Positions 8,124 to 18,825 are shown, counted from the first letter of the stretch. The stretch is DNA of 64,000 bases from Pycnococcus provasolii (GCA_049487715.1 CP150550.1:186001-250000); one strand, 5' to 3'. Notes: generated from the letters alone by a model not told the origin. Numbers and translations are program-made.

Positions 8124-10976
8124 TTAAAAAGCCTTCACGCGGAACGTCCAGCGACCTTCGCGCGGGTCGTAGCCGATGAACTCGCCGCGCTCCTTCCGAA
8201 TCGAAGCTCTGAGCTTGGACTCAAACTTGCTGATCGCAGCCGCATCCTTCACAGGCTGGCGAGTCGCCTTGTCAAGCTTAAACACGCCGAGCAGCTCCAC
8301 CGTTGCCGAGCGGTGAAGACCCTCGCCAAATCTCGGGCGTCTCGTTCCGTCGGGGTAGCCAATCACCTCGCCCTTTCGCTCGAATTTCACAAGCTCCTGC
8401 AGATGAAGGCCGGTGACGTCCACCGAGCCATCGAAACGCACCTCGCCGTAGTCGTGCCTCCCAAACGCAAAATTATCCACGCGCTTTAATGCCGACGGAC
8501 CGTGCTCGCGAAGCCGACGCACGAGCTCGTCCATGGACGGCACGGTATAGTAGTGACTGTCCGTGATCACCGGCAGGTATTTGTCCAGGTCGCCCTCCGC
8601 CAGCTCATTCAGCCCAGCCGATCCCGCGTCGGACTCGGGCACAGTCGACTGTGTGATCTTGGCCGCCGACGCGTGGGGTGGTGACGGCGTGGTTGCAGGG
8701 GCAAGCGACGCCGTACCGCTAACTCCACCTCTCATCCTCTCCCTCGCCTCCTCCGCAGCCTCTCCCCCAACTCGATCCTCCTCCTCCTCTTCCTCCTCCG
8801 GAGGCAGCGCCGTCGTGCGTAGCAGCAGCGCGCGCGGATCCGGGCGGCTCGGAATTGGGCCTGAGCCACCCACGGCGTCAGCCGAGGAAATTTCCGTGGA
8901 CGTGGCGCCGGCGCCACGGAGCGCGTGAAGGTGCGCCGAGGCGGATATGCCAGGCGTCAGCTGCACACTGACCAGATTCCCGGGCGTCGACGGTGGCGGT
9001 GGCGTTGGTGCTGGGGCCGGGCCGAGTCCCGCTATTCCCCCCGGCTCCTCGAGCTTGAGGGGTGGGGGCATATTCCCGTACGGCGAGCTGCTCACAGTCG
9101 GTGTCACCACCGGTGGGAGGGCGGCGGGTGCGCTTGCGGGTTGTGCGAAAAGGCTGCCGCCGACGGGTGCGGCGGTACCTCCGAACAAGCCGCCGCCAGC
9201 TGGCTGTGCAGCCCCGAAAAGACCACCAGCAGGCGCTGGCTGAGCTAGTGCGCTGCCAAAGGCTCCACCAGCTGGCTGTGCGGGTTGCTGAAGGCCACCG
9301 AACAGGCCACCGCCTGCCGCCCCGCCGAGTGCGGGCGTGCTCGCACCGAAAAGACCACCGGTGGCGGGTGCGGCGGCACCTGCACCTCCGAACAACGGCG
9401 CACTGGTCGCCGGCGTGGCGAAAGGACCGCTCGATACTGCCGCGGTTGTCCCGAAAGGACCGGCACCTGGCGATGTGGTGGGCGCCGGCGTGGGCGCGCC
9501 GAAGAGTCCGCCTGCTGCCGGTTGCTGCGCGGGAGCCTGTGCACCGAAGAGCCCACCAGCCGGCTGCGTCGCCGGTGCCTGCATGCCACCAAACAGGTTC
9601 TGTGTGGGCGCAGCAGAGACACCTCCAAATAACCCACCTGGCGCAGCTTGCGCCGGCTGCTGTGCCGCAAACGGGTTGGAGCCAGCTGCTGGCTGTGCCG
9701 CACCACCGCCAAACAGGCCACCGCCGGCAGCACCGCCTGGAGCGCCGAATGGATTCGATCCCGGCGTGGCGGGCGGTGCCGCCGCCCCGAACGGCGACGA
9801 CGTGGCTGGAGCGCCGAACGGGTTTGCGCCGCCGGCAGGAGCTGGCGCGCCGAACGGGTTCGCGGCAGGCTGCCCAAACGGTGAGGTGGAAGTGGCCGCC
9901 GGCTGACCAAACGGAGAGGCGGCAGGCTGCGCCGCCGGCTGTCCGAACGGATTCGCCGGCCGCGCCTGCGCGCCAGCCTGCGGCTGTCCGAAGAGCCCGC
10001 CGGCTGGCTGCGCCGCCACCTGGGGTTGGCCAAATGGCGAGGTGGAAGCGGCCGCCGGCTGTCCGAAGAGCCCACCGGCTGCTGGCTGTGCCGCCGGCTG
10101 ACCAAACGGGGAGGCGGTTGGCTGTGCCGCCGGCTGACCAAACGGGGAGGTGGTTGGCTGCGCCGCTGGCTGGCCAAACGCCCCCATGGCAGGTGCCGCA
10201 CCAGCCACACCCTGGTGCTGACCGGAACCTCCTCGGCAACCCGCCTTGTAGTCCTCGTAACGCAGCTCCTCCTGGCTCATCCTCGAGTAAGTAGGGTTCA
10301 TGGCGGAGATGTGGTGCAGCTTGCACGTGCTCTGTGCTCCCTGCTGGCTGCTCTCCGTCTCGGTTGTTGGCTGGTACGGGACCGCACGAGAGCCGCTGCC
10401 CGCCGGCGCGGCGGGGCCGGCGGCTGCACCGAGTTGCGGCTGAGCACCGCCAAAGACGTTGGGATTGGGCGTTTGGGCAGCTCCGAACGGGCTGCCGGCC
10501 TGCGCAGATCCCGTGGCACCGAAGCCCGCGAAGGCGTTCGCCCCAGGCTGCGCACCTGGCGCCCCAAACGCGGTGGTGGCACCCGGGGCGGCTCCGAACG
10601 GCGACGCCGGCTGTGCCGCGGAGGTGGTTGGCGCGATTCCGCCAAACATGCCACCTCCGGCTGGCGCGCCGAACGCACCAGGCGTCGCGGGTGCTCCTCC
10701 AGCTGGCGCGCCGAACGGGCTTGCAGCCGGTGCACCAAACGGCGAGGCTGCTGGCTGCTGCGCGGGCGCGCCGAAAGGGCCTGCGCCGCCACCGAAGGGC
10801 TGCTGCTGCTGCTGCTGCTGCGCGGGTGCGCCGAACGGCGAGGCGGGTTGCTGCTGCGCGGGTGCGCCGAACGGCGATGCGGGTTGCTGCTGCGCGGGTG
10901 CCCCGAACGGGCTGGCTGCTGCGCCGAACGGGTTGGGGCTCGGCGCGCCGAACGCGCTCGCTCCCGGGAACGCCAT
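8124..10976 (-). CDS. NUP98: Nucleoporin NUP98 with GLFG repeats, ending at the autoproteolysis site
   Basis: A 950-aa FG nucleoporin. It has dozens of FG repeats (PFGAP, PFGQP, GLFGQP, GLFGA) split by a GLEBS-like segment near residues 215-255 (HHISAMNPTYS, EELRYEDYKAG) that in animals binds RAE1. The C-terminal about 140 residues match the NUP98 autoproteolytic domain: HYYTVPSMDELV, FGRHDYGEVRF, GEGLHRSATV, then ...GRWTFRVKAF and stop. Animal NUP98 is cut after the Phe of HF|S to release NUP96; here translation stops at that Phe, so no NUP96 is encoded. The ATG at 10976 (MAFPGASAFG) is chosen because residues upstream lack FG character. It is divergent with the PIF1 gene. Confidence 0.93.
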   Translation of the reverse strand: MAFPGASAFGAPSPNPFGAAASPFGAPAQQQPASPFGAPAQQQPASPFGAPAQQQQQQQPFGGGAGPFGAPAQQPAASPFGAPAASPFGAPAGGAPATPGAFGAPAGGGMFGGIAPTTSAAQPASPFGAAPGATTAFGAPGAQPGANAFAGFGATGSAQAGSPFGAAQTPNPNVFGGAQPQLGAAAGPAAPAGSGSRAVPYQPTTETESSQQGAQSTCKLHHISAMNPTYSRMSQEELRYEDYKAGCRGGSGQHQGVAGAAPAMGAFGQPAAQPTTSPFGQPAAQPTASPFGQPAAQPAAGGLFGQPAAASTSPFGQPQVAAQPAGGLFGQPQAGAQARPANPFGQPAAQPAASPFGQPAATSTSPFGQPAANPFGAPAPAGGANPFGAPATSSPFGAAAPPATPGSNPFGAPGGAAGGGLFGGGAAQPAAGSNPFAAQQPAQAAPGGLFGGVSAAPTQNLFGGMQAPATQPAGGLFGAQAPAQQPAAGGLFGAPTPAPTTSPGAGPFGTTAAVSSGPFATPATSAPLFGGAGAAAPATGGLFGASTPALGGAAGGGLFGGLQQPAQPAGGAFGSALAQPAPAGGLFGAAQPAGGGLFGGTAAPVGGSLFAQPASAPAALPPVVTPTVSSSPYGNMPPPLKLEEPGGIAGLGPAPAPTPPPPSTPGNLVSVQLTPGISASAHLHALRGAGATSTEISSADAVGGSGPIPSRPDPRALLLRTTALPPEEEEEEEDRVGGEAAEEARERMRGGVSGTASLAPATTPSPPHASAAKITQSTVPESDAGSAGLNELAEGDLDKYLPVITDSHYYTVPSMDELVRRLREHGPSALKRVDNFAFGRHDYGEVRFDGSVDVTGLHLQELVKFERKGEVIGYPDGTRRPRFGEGLHRSATVELLGVFKLDKATRQPVKDAAAISKFESKLRASIRKERGEFIGYDPREGRWTFRVKAF

Positions 10977-11382
10977 GGTTGGCCTTCTTCGAAGGAAAGG
11001 GGAAAACGCGACCCGGAAACTTGAAAATGGAGAAGAACCAAAAAACAAAGCAGAAGATGCAGAAGAGGCGTTGGGGAGGGAGGAGGGGGGAACCCTAAAA
11101 GTCGAAAACCCAACGGGCTGGCGGGCGGGCTGGACTCCCTCCCTAAGTTTAGGTGGTCCCTCCCTCCATTGGGGATCCCTCTCTTGAATGGGTTTTCTTC
11201 CCTTCTCGCTCGTTTGGGATCCCTCCCCCTGCCCCCTGCTGGGTAGCCCTGCTTTGCCGCCTGCTTCGCGCATCCTTGTCGTCTTCCCTTTCCATTTTTG
11301 AATCGTCAGGATTATTAGTGCCGTGTCGTCTTATTTTGGCGGGGTTAGGAGGGTTACTTTGGCGTCTTGGTGGTCAGTGTTC
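10977..11382. promoter_or_regulatory. Shared divergent promoter region, NUP98 / HBD-PIF1
   Basis: These 406 bases separate the NUP98 ATG (minus) from the helicase ATG (plus). They contain an A-rich tract near NUP98 (11010-11060) and repeated ccctccct runs (11139-11235). No TATA box is obvious. Bidirectional use is inferred from gene orientation only. Confidence 0.45.
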
Positions 11383-13277
11383 ATGGCGGGTGGCACGAAG
11401 CGCAAGGCGCCCGCCTTCTACGCAGTCGCATGCGGACGCACAAAAGGAATATTCGATAACTGGACCGACTGCGAAGCGAGCGTGAAGGGATTCTCCAACT
11501 CCAAATTCAGGGATTTGCGACAAAAATGGAAGCGCAGTGGTGGCTCGGCGAAACGAAGGAGCAGCACGCGAACGAACACGCCGTCATCTGCCTCGACGAC
11601 GGCATCGAGGAGAGCGAACCTCCACCAGCCGCAACACAACGGCGACGCACGGAGGAGAACAGTGCTGCTGCACAGCTACCACACCAACCAGCCAAAACGA
11701 TGCAAGTGATCGACTTGACCAGCTCGCCGACGCCGACGCCAGCTCCAAGGCAAGGGCAGAAGCAGAACTGGGCGGACCCGGTGTGGCGTAAGCAAAAGTT
11801 ACAGGATATTAAGAACGCGCGGCAAGCTGGGTATGCTGCTGCTGCACCATCGTCCGTGGCGGTTGGGATGGCGGCGAAGCCGACTCTGCTGTCTCGCGCG
11901 GACTTTCAGGTGAGCCACCGCCACGTGCGCGCGGGTTTGAGTGCGTCGGCGTCGCTGCACAATCGCTCGCAAACACACAAAAGCGGTGCCGCTGGCGCCG
12001 GCAGCCTGCCGTCGCGAACGGCGGAAGTGGACGTGCAGCTTGACGAGACGCAGCTCGGCGTGCTCGAGGCGTGCCGCGCTGGGCGCAACGTTTTCTTCAC
12101 CGGTGTCGCGGGCACGGGAAAGTCCGTCGTGCTACGAAGTGTGGTAGAAGACCTGAAGCGTCGTTACGGACACGATCACGTCGCGGTGTGCGCACCCACG
12201 GGCGTCGCGGCTGTCAACGTGGGTGGCCAGACGCTGCACAGCCTAGCTGGAGCGGGCGTTCCAACCGTGGTGAAGGATTTCCAGAAATGCCGAGGGCACG
12301 TGCCAGCGAAGAAGTGGTTGAAGCTGCAAGCGCTCGTTATTGATGAGATTGGAATGGTTGCCGCCAACTACCTAGACTGGCTCGACTCCGTGGTTCGCAG
12401 CATTCGCAAGAATCCCAACGCGCCGTTTGGAGGCATTCAGCTCATCTTCTGCGGCGACTTTGCGCAGCTGCCGCCCATTACGGCGCGCCGCTCGTTCAGC
12501 GTGAAGTCCGCTCCACCGGCAACGGTATCAAACCTCGTGAACGGACAGGCGGCGCGGCGGGATAGCAGGGACAGCGATGCCATGCAAAACACCCCGTTTG
12601 AGATGACGGAGCTTTCCGGCAAGTTTGCGTTCCAGACAGCGTGCTGGCGCGAGGCGAAGTTCGAGACCGTGCTGCTGAAGAGGATATTCCGACAAAAGGA
12701 GCATGGTTTTGTGCTTGCTCTGAGCCAGCTGCGCAATGGCGAGGGCAATCACCGCGACGTCCATAATCTGCTGAATCGTGTCGTCCGCACGCTGGACGAG
12801 GAGAACGGGATCAAGCCGACGGTGCTTTACTGCATGAATCGCCAAGTTGACGACGAGAACACGAGCAACCTGCGCGCACTTGATGCGAGCACGGAGCACA
12901 TTTACGAGGCGGCAGACGAGGTGTCACCCACGGACCACCAAGATTCTCGGGCTCGCGAGCGCCTGCGGCAGGTTCTTGACGGGGACATGTCCGTGCGCGC
13001 GCCGGCAAAGGTGGAGATGCGAGTTGGCGCGCAGGTGATGCTCACGAAGAACGAGGTCATGGGAAATGCGAGTGGTGGCCCAGAAATTCGCATGGGTAAG
13101 AACGACGGCGTCGGCGACGACGACGACGACGACGACGGTATGTTCGTGCCCCCACATATGAAGCTCGTCAACGGCAGTCGTGGCGTTGTGATTGGGTTTG
13201 CCTCGAGCATTTCTGAGTGGAATGCTCGGCTCGGAATGGGAATGCAGACGCCGGGGGAAGTGAAATCGGAAAAGGGA

Positions 13278-13309
<32 letters not shown>

Positions 13310-13955
13310 TGATGAGTCAACGCCGACAAAGCTGGAAGCCGCACTCTTCGACGTATCGCCCGAGGACTTCAAAATGGCACGTGGCGAAGATCTAGTAGAT
13401 TCCACCACCGCTGTAGCAGGCTCTGGCGCGGCTTGGGAGAAGCTGGCGTTGCTGAAGAAGAAGGAGGCGGAGGAGAAGAGGGAGGCGGCGTGCGAGTACC
13501 CCGTGGTTCAATTTGCCAACGGACGGATAAAATGCGTGCATCCGGAGACGTTCGAGGTGGAGCTGTACCTCGTCGGCATTGCAAGGCGCAAGCAGGTGCC
13601 ACTTCGCCTCGCGTGGGCTCTTACGGTTCACAAGGCGCAGGGCCAGAGCCTCGATCGCGTCACTGTGGACCTCCGAGGGTGCTTCGAGCAAGGCCAGGCT
13701 TACGTTGCGCTGAGCCGCGCGAGAGAGACGAAGGGTCTCGAGGTTCGAAACTACAGCCCAAGCTCCGTGCGCAGCAACCTGCTCGCGTCGAAATTTCACC
13801 TCGCCGTTGACACCAAGACGACGGACGCATTTTTGGCGCGCGAATGTCCTCTGTGGTGGGCGCCGCTCGTGGCACCTGATGCCCGCCGCGAGTGGCTTGA
13901 GCTGTATCGCATGAACAGCACGTTCAGCAGCTGGGAGAAACAGTACGAGAACTGA
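11383..13955 (+). CDS. PIF1: PIF1-family helicase with N-terminal RNase-H1-type hybrid-binding domain, one-base frame break
   Basis: From ATG 11383 the first frame encodes FYAVACGRTKGIFDNW, then CEASVKGFSNSKFR, a typical RNase H1 N-terminal (hybrid-binding) domain. At the GGG of 11510-11512 the homology moves one frame, continuing GFATKMEAQWWLGE into the helicase frame; one extra base there would restore a standard domain. The helicase has Walker A GVAGTGKS, CAPTGVAAVNVGG, Walker B LVIDEIGM, FCGDFAQLPP, ALTVHKAQGQSLDRV and YVALSRAR, all PIF1 signatures. PIF1 unwinds DNA 5' to 3' and resolves G-quadruplexes and RNA-DNA hybrids, so a hybrid-binding module is a sensible partner. Acidic and Ala runs interrupt the C-terminal half. 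The stop TGA is inside a dispersed repeat. Confidence 0.83.
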
Positions 13956-14049
13956 GATCCCTCATTCAGTAAAATCACTTCGTTTGTCCAACGGTCGTCC
14001 ATTCACACCATTCACTTTCACCATTCAGCCCATTCACCGGTGCCATTCG
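13952..14049 (+). repeat. Stop-codon-associated repeat, copy 1
   Basis: Begins CTGAGATCCCTCATTCAGTA, continues through TTGTCCAACGGTCGTCC into a string of CCATTCA-type heptamers ending CCGGTGCCATTC. The TGA of the helicase gene is bases 2-4 of the element. A full-length copy. Confidence 0.85.
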
Positions 14050-15440
14050 GGTTACGGGGACCCGCTGTAGAACCATTCCATTTTTTATGTCGGGGGGAGT
14101 TTCGGGATCCCGGTCGCGCTCGGACCTAACTTGGACCAAAATTTAACCACTCGACTGTATCCCCTGCGATAGACAGCCTGGTTTAGATTCCCTCCGAATC
14201 CGTGACGTGTCGGATGCTTTGGTTATGAGAGACTTCGCTGAGAAGCTTCTTTGTTCTGGATGGTGGGGTTTCTGGAAATTGATTGAGATTTCGTTGATTT
14301 CTAGAAGTGCATTTTGTTGCGTAGACAATGGTCTAGAAGTGTCTGGATGTCGCGGTACGGTGCAACGTCGTTAAGGCGTCTGCGTGCAATTCCGATGTTT
14401 TTTTCAAGTGTGTAAATTCGCGTCCAAACGGTAGGAAAATAACTCGATATCGAAGCGCGTCGCCGCTTGCAGTGAGTGACGCATGGAGTTCTCCTCCCTC
14501 AACCTTGACCAGAAGAGCTGGATAACTGGACTGTTTGACGCGTCAACAACCAGGTGGAGAGAGAGGAGGAGAGGGATGGAGCGGAAGGAACCACCTCAAA
14601 CCAAGCACACAGGCAACCAACCCAACCCCTGCCACCTGGACAGACTGACAGAGACTCTCCGATAGAGAGAAAAAAGAGAGAGAAAAGAAAAAAAAGAGGG
14701 GAAAATCCACGACAGCACGACTTAACTAAACGAGAAGACTGAGGAGTTTCTTTCCCCTCTTTCTTTCTTTGACAGGTTCTTTGTTGCCCCGGTGCATGCA
14801 GCCCAGCCCAGTCTTCGGGAAGGAAATCCCCCACTGGAGGGACAGAATTCGGTTAGTTAATCAGGCTCCTTCCTTCTGCTGCTGCTTTGTTCTCGTCCCA
14901 ACGTTTCTTTCCGTCCTCCCCCCTCTGCTCTTCTGTTCTCGGTGCTCTCAGACGGACCCGACTGGTTCCGGTCTGACCCTGCGGCCATTGCACCAGCTCA
15001 TTTACAGTAGTCAGTATTCCCTCAGGCTCAGGGTGTGTACCCCTCTTCGGCATCTGCGTCACCGACTGCTTTTTTGGTATTCGCACCTGCCTCCATTTCC
15101 ATTTCATCTCCATTCCCACCCCGTACCCGTACCACTTTCCTCCATTTTCCTGTCATTACTCCATCTCCATCTTACCTCTTTGTGGGGGATCACTACTGCT
15201 TAAATAAAACTTCTTCTGTCTGTGTGTGTGGCTGTGTCAATTGCAATTGACGCAACACAACATCACGAAACAACTTTGACCGACCCAAAGGAAAAAGGTG
15301 TTCGCACTCGGTGCTTCGCGCCGCGCGGCCTCGGGGGAGGCGTGTGAGCGTGGGAACTGTGCGGACATTATTGGGACATAAAAGCCTTTTCTTTTTCTTT
15401 TTCATTCCGTTGCCCTCCTCCTCTCGCCACAGCCATCATC
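14050..15440. other. Long spacer before PI4K, no gene recognised
   Basis: Only short open frames of low-complexity composition occur. There is a GA-rich block (14560-14720) and a pyrimidine tract ending TTTGACAGG (14750-14777) that could be the acceptor of a 5' UTR intron. The region probably holds the PI4K promoter and leader. No tRNA or structured RNA was recognised. Confidence 0.45.
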
Positions 15441-18215
15441 ATGACAACCATCACCACGACAGAAAGTGCACCTCTCGAACAGCAGCAGTCGCTATCACCA
15501 CCACCACCTGTTGAAGACACTACCACCACCACCACCACGACGCCGGTCAAAGCCATCTCCTCGCCAAACCGCCACCTCAGCCTACTCGCCAACGTCGACC
15601 ACGACGACGACAACACCGCACCGCAACTACCTCGCCTCGGAAGCCGCGACGACATCTCGCTGTACGTCTCGTCGACGCTCGCGGATGGGCGCGTGTCTAG
15701 CGTGCAGCTGCTTCCCAAGCAACCAATCACTGGCATAGACCTGCTCGTTCGAACGGGGCACCAGTCGAATGGAAACGGCATGCAGATGGTGAGCAGCCTC
15801 AGCAGCGAAAACCTTGCCGGCCTTCTACCCGCGCCCGGAGGATCGTCGGACAGCCTCAAGTCGCTCGGCGAAACGGCGAGCGGCGGCGGCGGCAGCAACA
15901 TGCGGCAGAGCGCGAGCTCTCAGCAGTTTGCACACATCTGCGTGAATCTCAAGGACCTCATGTGGGTGCGCGTCAAGGCGCTCGACAGCAGTCTCGTCGA
16001 GCGCGAGCATCAGGTGCTGCTCAACGACGAGGGACGTGTCGCGGACCTCAAGGATCGCCTCTCCGAGATGACGGGCGTGGAGAGGAGCCGGCAGCAGCTT
16101 CTCGGCAACGGCCAGCCGCTCCAGGACGAGCTGCTGATTAGCGAGCTGCCGTCCGGAATGGGCTCGACCGTTTTCCACCTTGTCGTGCGCAAGTCCGCCA
16201 AGGTGCGCGTGCGAGGTGCCGCCGCGACGACGGACGACCTGTCGGCTGGAGGGACGGATCGTGGCAGCAGCCGGGGCCGGGGCGGCAAGGGAACGCAGCT
16301 CATGGAGCTCAGCGTCACGTCTTCGGAGTCGACCATGTCTCTGAGGGAGAAAATCGAGCGTGCACGCGGCGTTCCTCTCGCGGAGACTGATGCCGTGGTG
16401 GTGCACGGCAGCGGACGCCGCCTCGAGTGGAACGACACGCCTCTCATCGACTACGGAATCGAGCACGGCGTCACGGAGCTGACGCTTGACATTGTGCCGG
16501 AGACGGTGCTGAGCGAGGACGAGGAGGAGATGCTGCCGTTCGTGGGTGGCGACTCTGCCAACGAAGACGGTCTTGCCAACAACAACAACAGCAGCAGCAG
16601 CAGCAACTCCAACAACAACAACGGCTCCAGCGACGACAATAATACTGCAACGACAGCGTCCATTGCCATCCCGCCGCCGCCGAAAGGGCGACCTTTCGTC
16701 CGACGGCTGAGCAACGGCGCAGCCGCCGCAGCCGCCGCGGCGGCGGCGCCCGCTGCATCCTCCGAGTCGACGAGCCCGCTGTTCACTGGCCGTCTTCACC
16801 GTGCCGTTTATCGGCAGGGGAGCAGCAACATGTCAACGGACTCACCACCGTCGGACAACACGCCGCCGTCGTCCGCCGGGCCCAGCAGCCCGTCAACGGC
16901 CCGTAGCCCGTCGACGCTCTCACACGCGGGAAGCCTCTCGCACGCGCTGCGACAGGCTCAGATTGGACTGTCCAACGGGTACCAGCCGAGCCTGTCCAAG
17001 GCGGGTACCGGAGGCGCCTACTTCCTCAAGGGTGACGGTGGCAAGGTTGTGGCTGTGTTCAAGCCGGAGGACGAGGAGCCGCTCGCTCGCAACAATCCGC
17101 GTCGCCGCGAGCGCTCGGGAGGCAACGCGGACGATGACAGCGGCGTGGGGGTGCCAGGCCGCGATGACATGACGTTCTCAGGCTCCTCGACGTCGATGCT
17201 GAGCCAGAGCTGGAGCGGCGGCGGCATGTCCATTCTCGGTGGTCGCATGCGCAACGAAAGCACGGTCGAGGGCCTAAAGCGCGGCTCCCGTGTTGGCGAC
17301 GGCGCGGCGAACGAGGTGGCGGCTTACCTGATTGACCACGGCGGCCGCGCTGGAGTTCCCGCCACCGCGCTCGTCAACCTTCGCTGCTCCGCCGCGGGAG
17401 CTGGTTCGCGCGGCGGTGTCAAGCGTGGTGCACTGCAGGAATTTGTTCACAGCGTCGGTGACGCGGAGGAGATCTCGCCGAGCCTGTTCCTGACGCAGGA
17501 TGTTCACGGCATCGCCATCCTGGACATGAGGATTGCGCAGTGCGATCGCCACGGCGGGAACGTTCTGGTTGTGGACGACAGCGACGTCGCTTTTGGTAGC
17601 GGCAGCGTGAGCGACGAAGGCGGCAGCAGTGCGCCCAACAGCCCGCTACGCTACGACGACGACGACGACAACGACGGCATGGGCAACTTCGAGAAGTGGA
17701 TCATGCACGATCGCAGCAGCATGGAGGACACGATCGACGGTCGCCCCAAGAGCAAGAGCTTCTCGGACAACAAGGGAAGGTACCGCCTCGTGCCGATCGA
17801 CAACGGCTACGCCTTTCCCGCGTCATTGGCAGACCTCACGTTCGAGTGGGCTTGGTGGCCTCAGGCGAACGAGCCTTTCTCGAAGGAGGATCTCGAGTAC
17901 ATCGCCGCGCTCGACTCGGAGGTGGACCTCGCGCTCCTCAGTCGCCACGGCCTGCCCCTTCGTCCCGCGTGCGCTCACGTGGTGCGAACGTGCACGACGT
18001 GCCTGAAGGTGTGCGCGGCTCACGGCATGACACCCGCGGACATCGCGGGTGTGATGCAGCGCGAGTTTGGCGGACGTTCGCCGCTCGAAAAGCTCAGCAA
18101 ACGCGCGCTTCAGGTTTCTGCGTCGGAGATGTCGGAGGGATCTTCCGACCACGCCGCTTACGTGAGTGCGCTGACGAATTTGCTGGAGGAGTACTGCGCG
18201 GAGATGCACGCTTGA
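15441..18215 (+). CDS. Phosphatidylinositol 4-kinase gamma with two ubiquitin-like domains
   Basis: A 924-aa protein of plant PI4K-gamma/UbDK architecture. Two ubiquitin-like folds lie at about residues 163-253 and 287-353. A long Ser/Asn/Ala-rich linker follows, then the kinase domain from about residue 519: TGGAYFLKGDGG, VVAVFKPEDEEP (ATP-binding Lys), RVGDGAANEVAAYL, ILDMRIAQCDRHGGNVLV (catalytic loop), VPIDNGYAF, FEWAWWPQA and DLALLSRHG. Some plant members act as protein kinases rather than lipid kinases, so the substrate is open. Asn/Ser and poly-Ala runs at 16570-16625 and 16720-16750 are coded by trinucleotide repeats. The ATG at 15441 is the first in frame. Confidence 0.9.
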   Translation: MTTITTTESAPLEQQQSLSPPPPVEDTTTTTTTTPVKAISSPNRHLSLLANVDHDDDNTAPQLPRLGSRDDISLYVSSTLADGRVSSVQLLPKQPITGIDLLVRTGHQSNGNGMQMVSSLSSENLAGLLPAPGGSSDSLKSLGETASGGGGSNMRQSASSQQFAHICVNLKDLMWVRVKALDSSLVEREHQVLLNDEGRVADLKDRLSEMTGVERSRQQLLGNGQPLQDELLISELPSGMGSTVFHLVVRKSAKVRVRGAAATTDDLSAGGTDRGSSRGRGGKGTQLMELSVTSSESTMSLREKIERARGVPLAETDAVVVHGSGRRLEWNDTPLIDYGIEHGVTELTLDIVPETVLSEDEEEMLPFVGGDSANEDGLANNNNSSSSSNSNNNNGSSDDNNTATTASIAIPPPPKGRPFVRRLSNGAAAAAAAAAAPAASSESTSPLFTGRLHRAVYRQGSSNMSTDSPPSDNTPPSSAGPSSPSTARSPSTLSHAGSLSHALRQAQIGLSNGYQPSLSKAGTGGAYFLKGDGGKVVAVFKPEDEEPLARNNPRRRERSGGNADDDSGVGVPGRDDMTFSGSSTSMLSQSWSGGGMSILGGRMRNESTVEGLKRGSRVGDGAANEVAAYLIDHGGRAGVPATALVNLRCSAAGAGSRGGVKRGALQEFVHSVGDAEEISPSLFLTQDVHGIAILDMRIAQCDRHGGNVLVVDDSDVAFGSGSVSDEGGSSAPNSPLRYDDDDDNDGMGNFEKWIMHDRSSMEDTIDGRPKSKSFSDNKGRYRLVPIDNGYAFPASLADLTFEWAWWPQANEPFSKEDLEYIAALDSEVDLALLSRHGLPLRPACAHVVRTCTTCLKVCAAHGMTPADIAGVMQREFGGRSPLEKLSKRALQVSASEMSEGSSDHAAYVSALTNLLEEYCAEMHA

Positions 18216-18825
18216 ACATTTGCGTGAATGAAATGGCTCTTATGAAATTGGCCTTGTTTTAAAAAATACGTACCCCGGTAAGCTTAAGCTTAAGCTTACC
18301 GACCGACCCTGCTTCTAAGAAAAACTAGACTCGTAACATCAGTAACAAAAAAATCCTTTTTATCCCTAAAGGTATAATACCAACTACAGTACAAAAAATT
18401 GACATCTGACCGTGTCACCATAGTTACCATGTGTGTATCGTAGTACTATAATATCATGCGTCGTCTCGTCTCGTCTCGTCCCACGTCACGATCGTCGTGC
18501 CTTCGCCTTCGTCCATTTGGCGTTATTTCTTTCCCCTAAGTTTACTGTACTTCTTACCTCTCCCTGGTAAAAAGAAACTGGTTCCACCATCTGGTTCCAC
18601 CACTGCAACTGCCAACTGGTGGGCGGTTCCCCCTGACTGCCTGAGCCTGAGCTCCTGAGGTACTTACTTCCTACTTGACCTCAAATTGGTGTCCCCTCAC
18701 CTTGTCCCCTCTGGTCGTGGGCGAACCCCGAATTGAATTCGCGTTTGTTTTTTTCCTGCTTCCGTTCCCGCCCCCCCGGCTGCCCGGATCCCAGTTTTTG
18801 CTCACTCACTCTCGCCTCCGTTCTC
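18216..18825. other. Spacer between PI4K and UBC9
   Basis: Contains a 26-bp palindrome at 18276-18301, a (TCTCG) run at 18464-18480 and an AACCCCGAATTG motif at 18724-18735, 91 bp before the UBC9 ATG. No gene seen. Confidence 0.5.
18276..18301. terminator. Perfect 26-bp palindrome downstream of PI4K
   Basis: CGGTAAGCTTAAG followed by its exact reverse complement, 60 bp past the PI4K stop. It may form a 3' UTR hairpin or cruciform; a terminator role is only a guess. Confidence 0.35.

Noticed and set aside
8878-10326. Long antisense and alternate-frame open frames over NUP98
   Set aside because: They are Arg/Trp/Ser- or Arg/Gln-rich shadows of the FG-repeat code and carry no domain.
14483-15203. 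Short open frames in the PI4K upstream spacer
   Set aside because: Low-complexity GA- or CT-rich translations; more consistent with leader and promoter.
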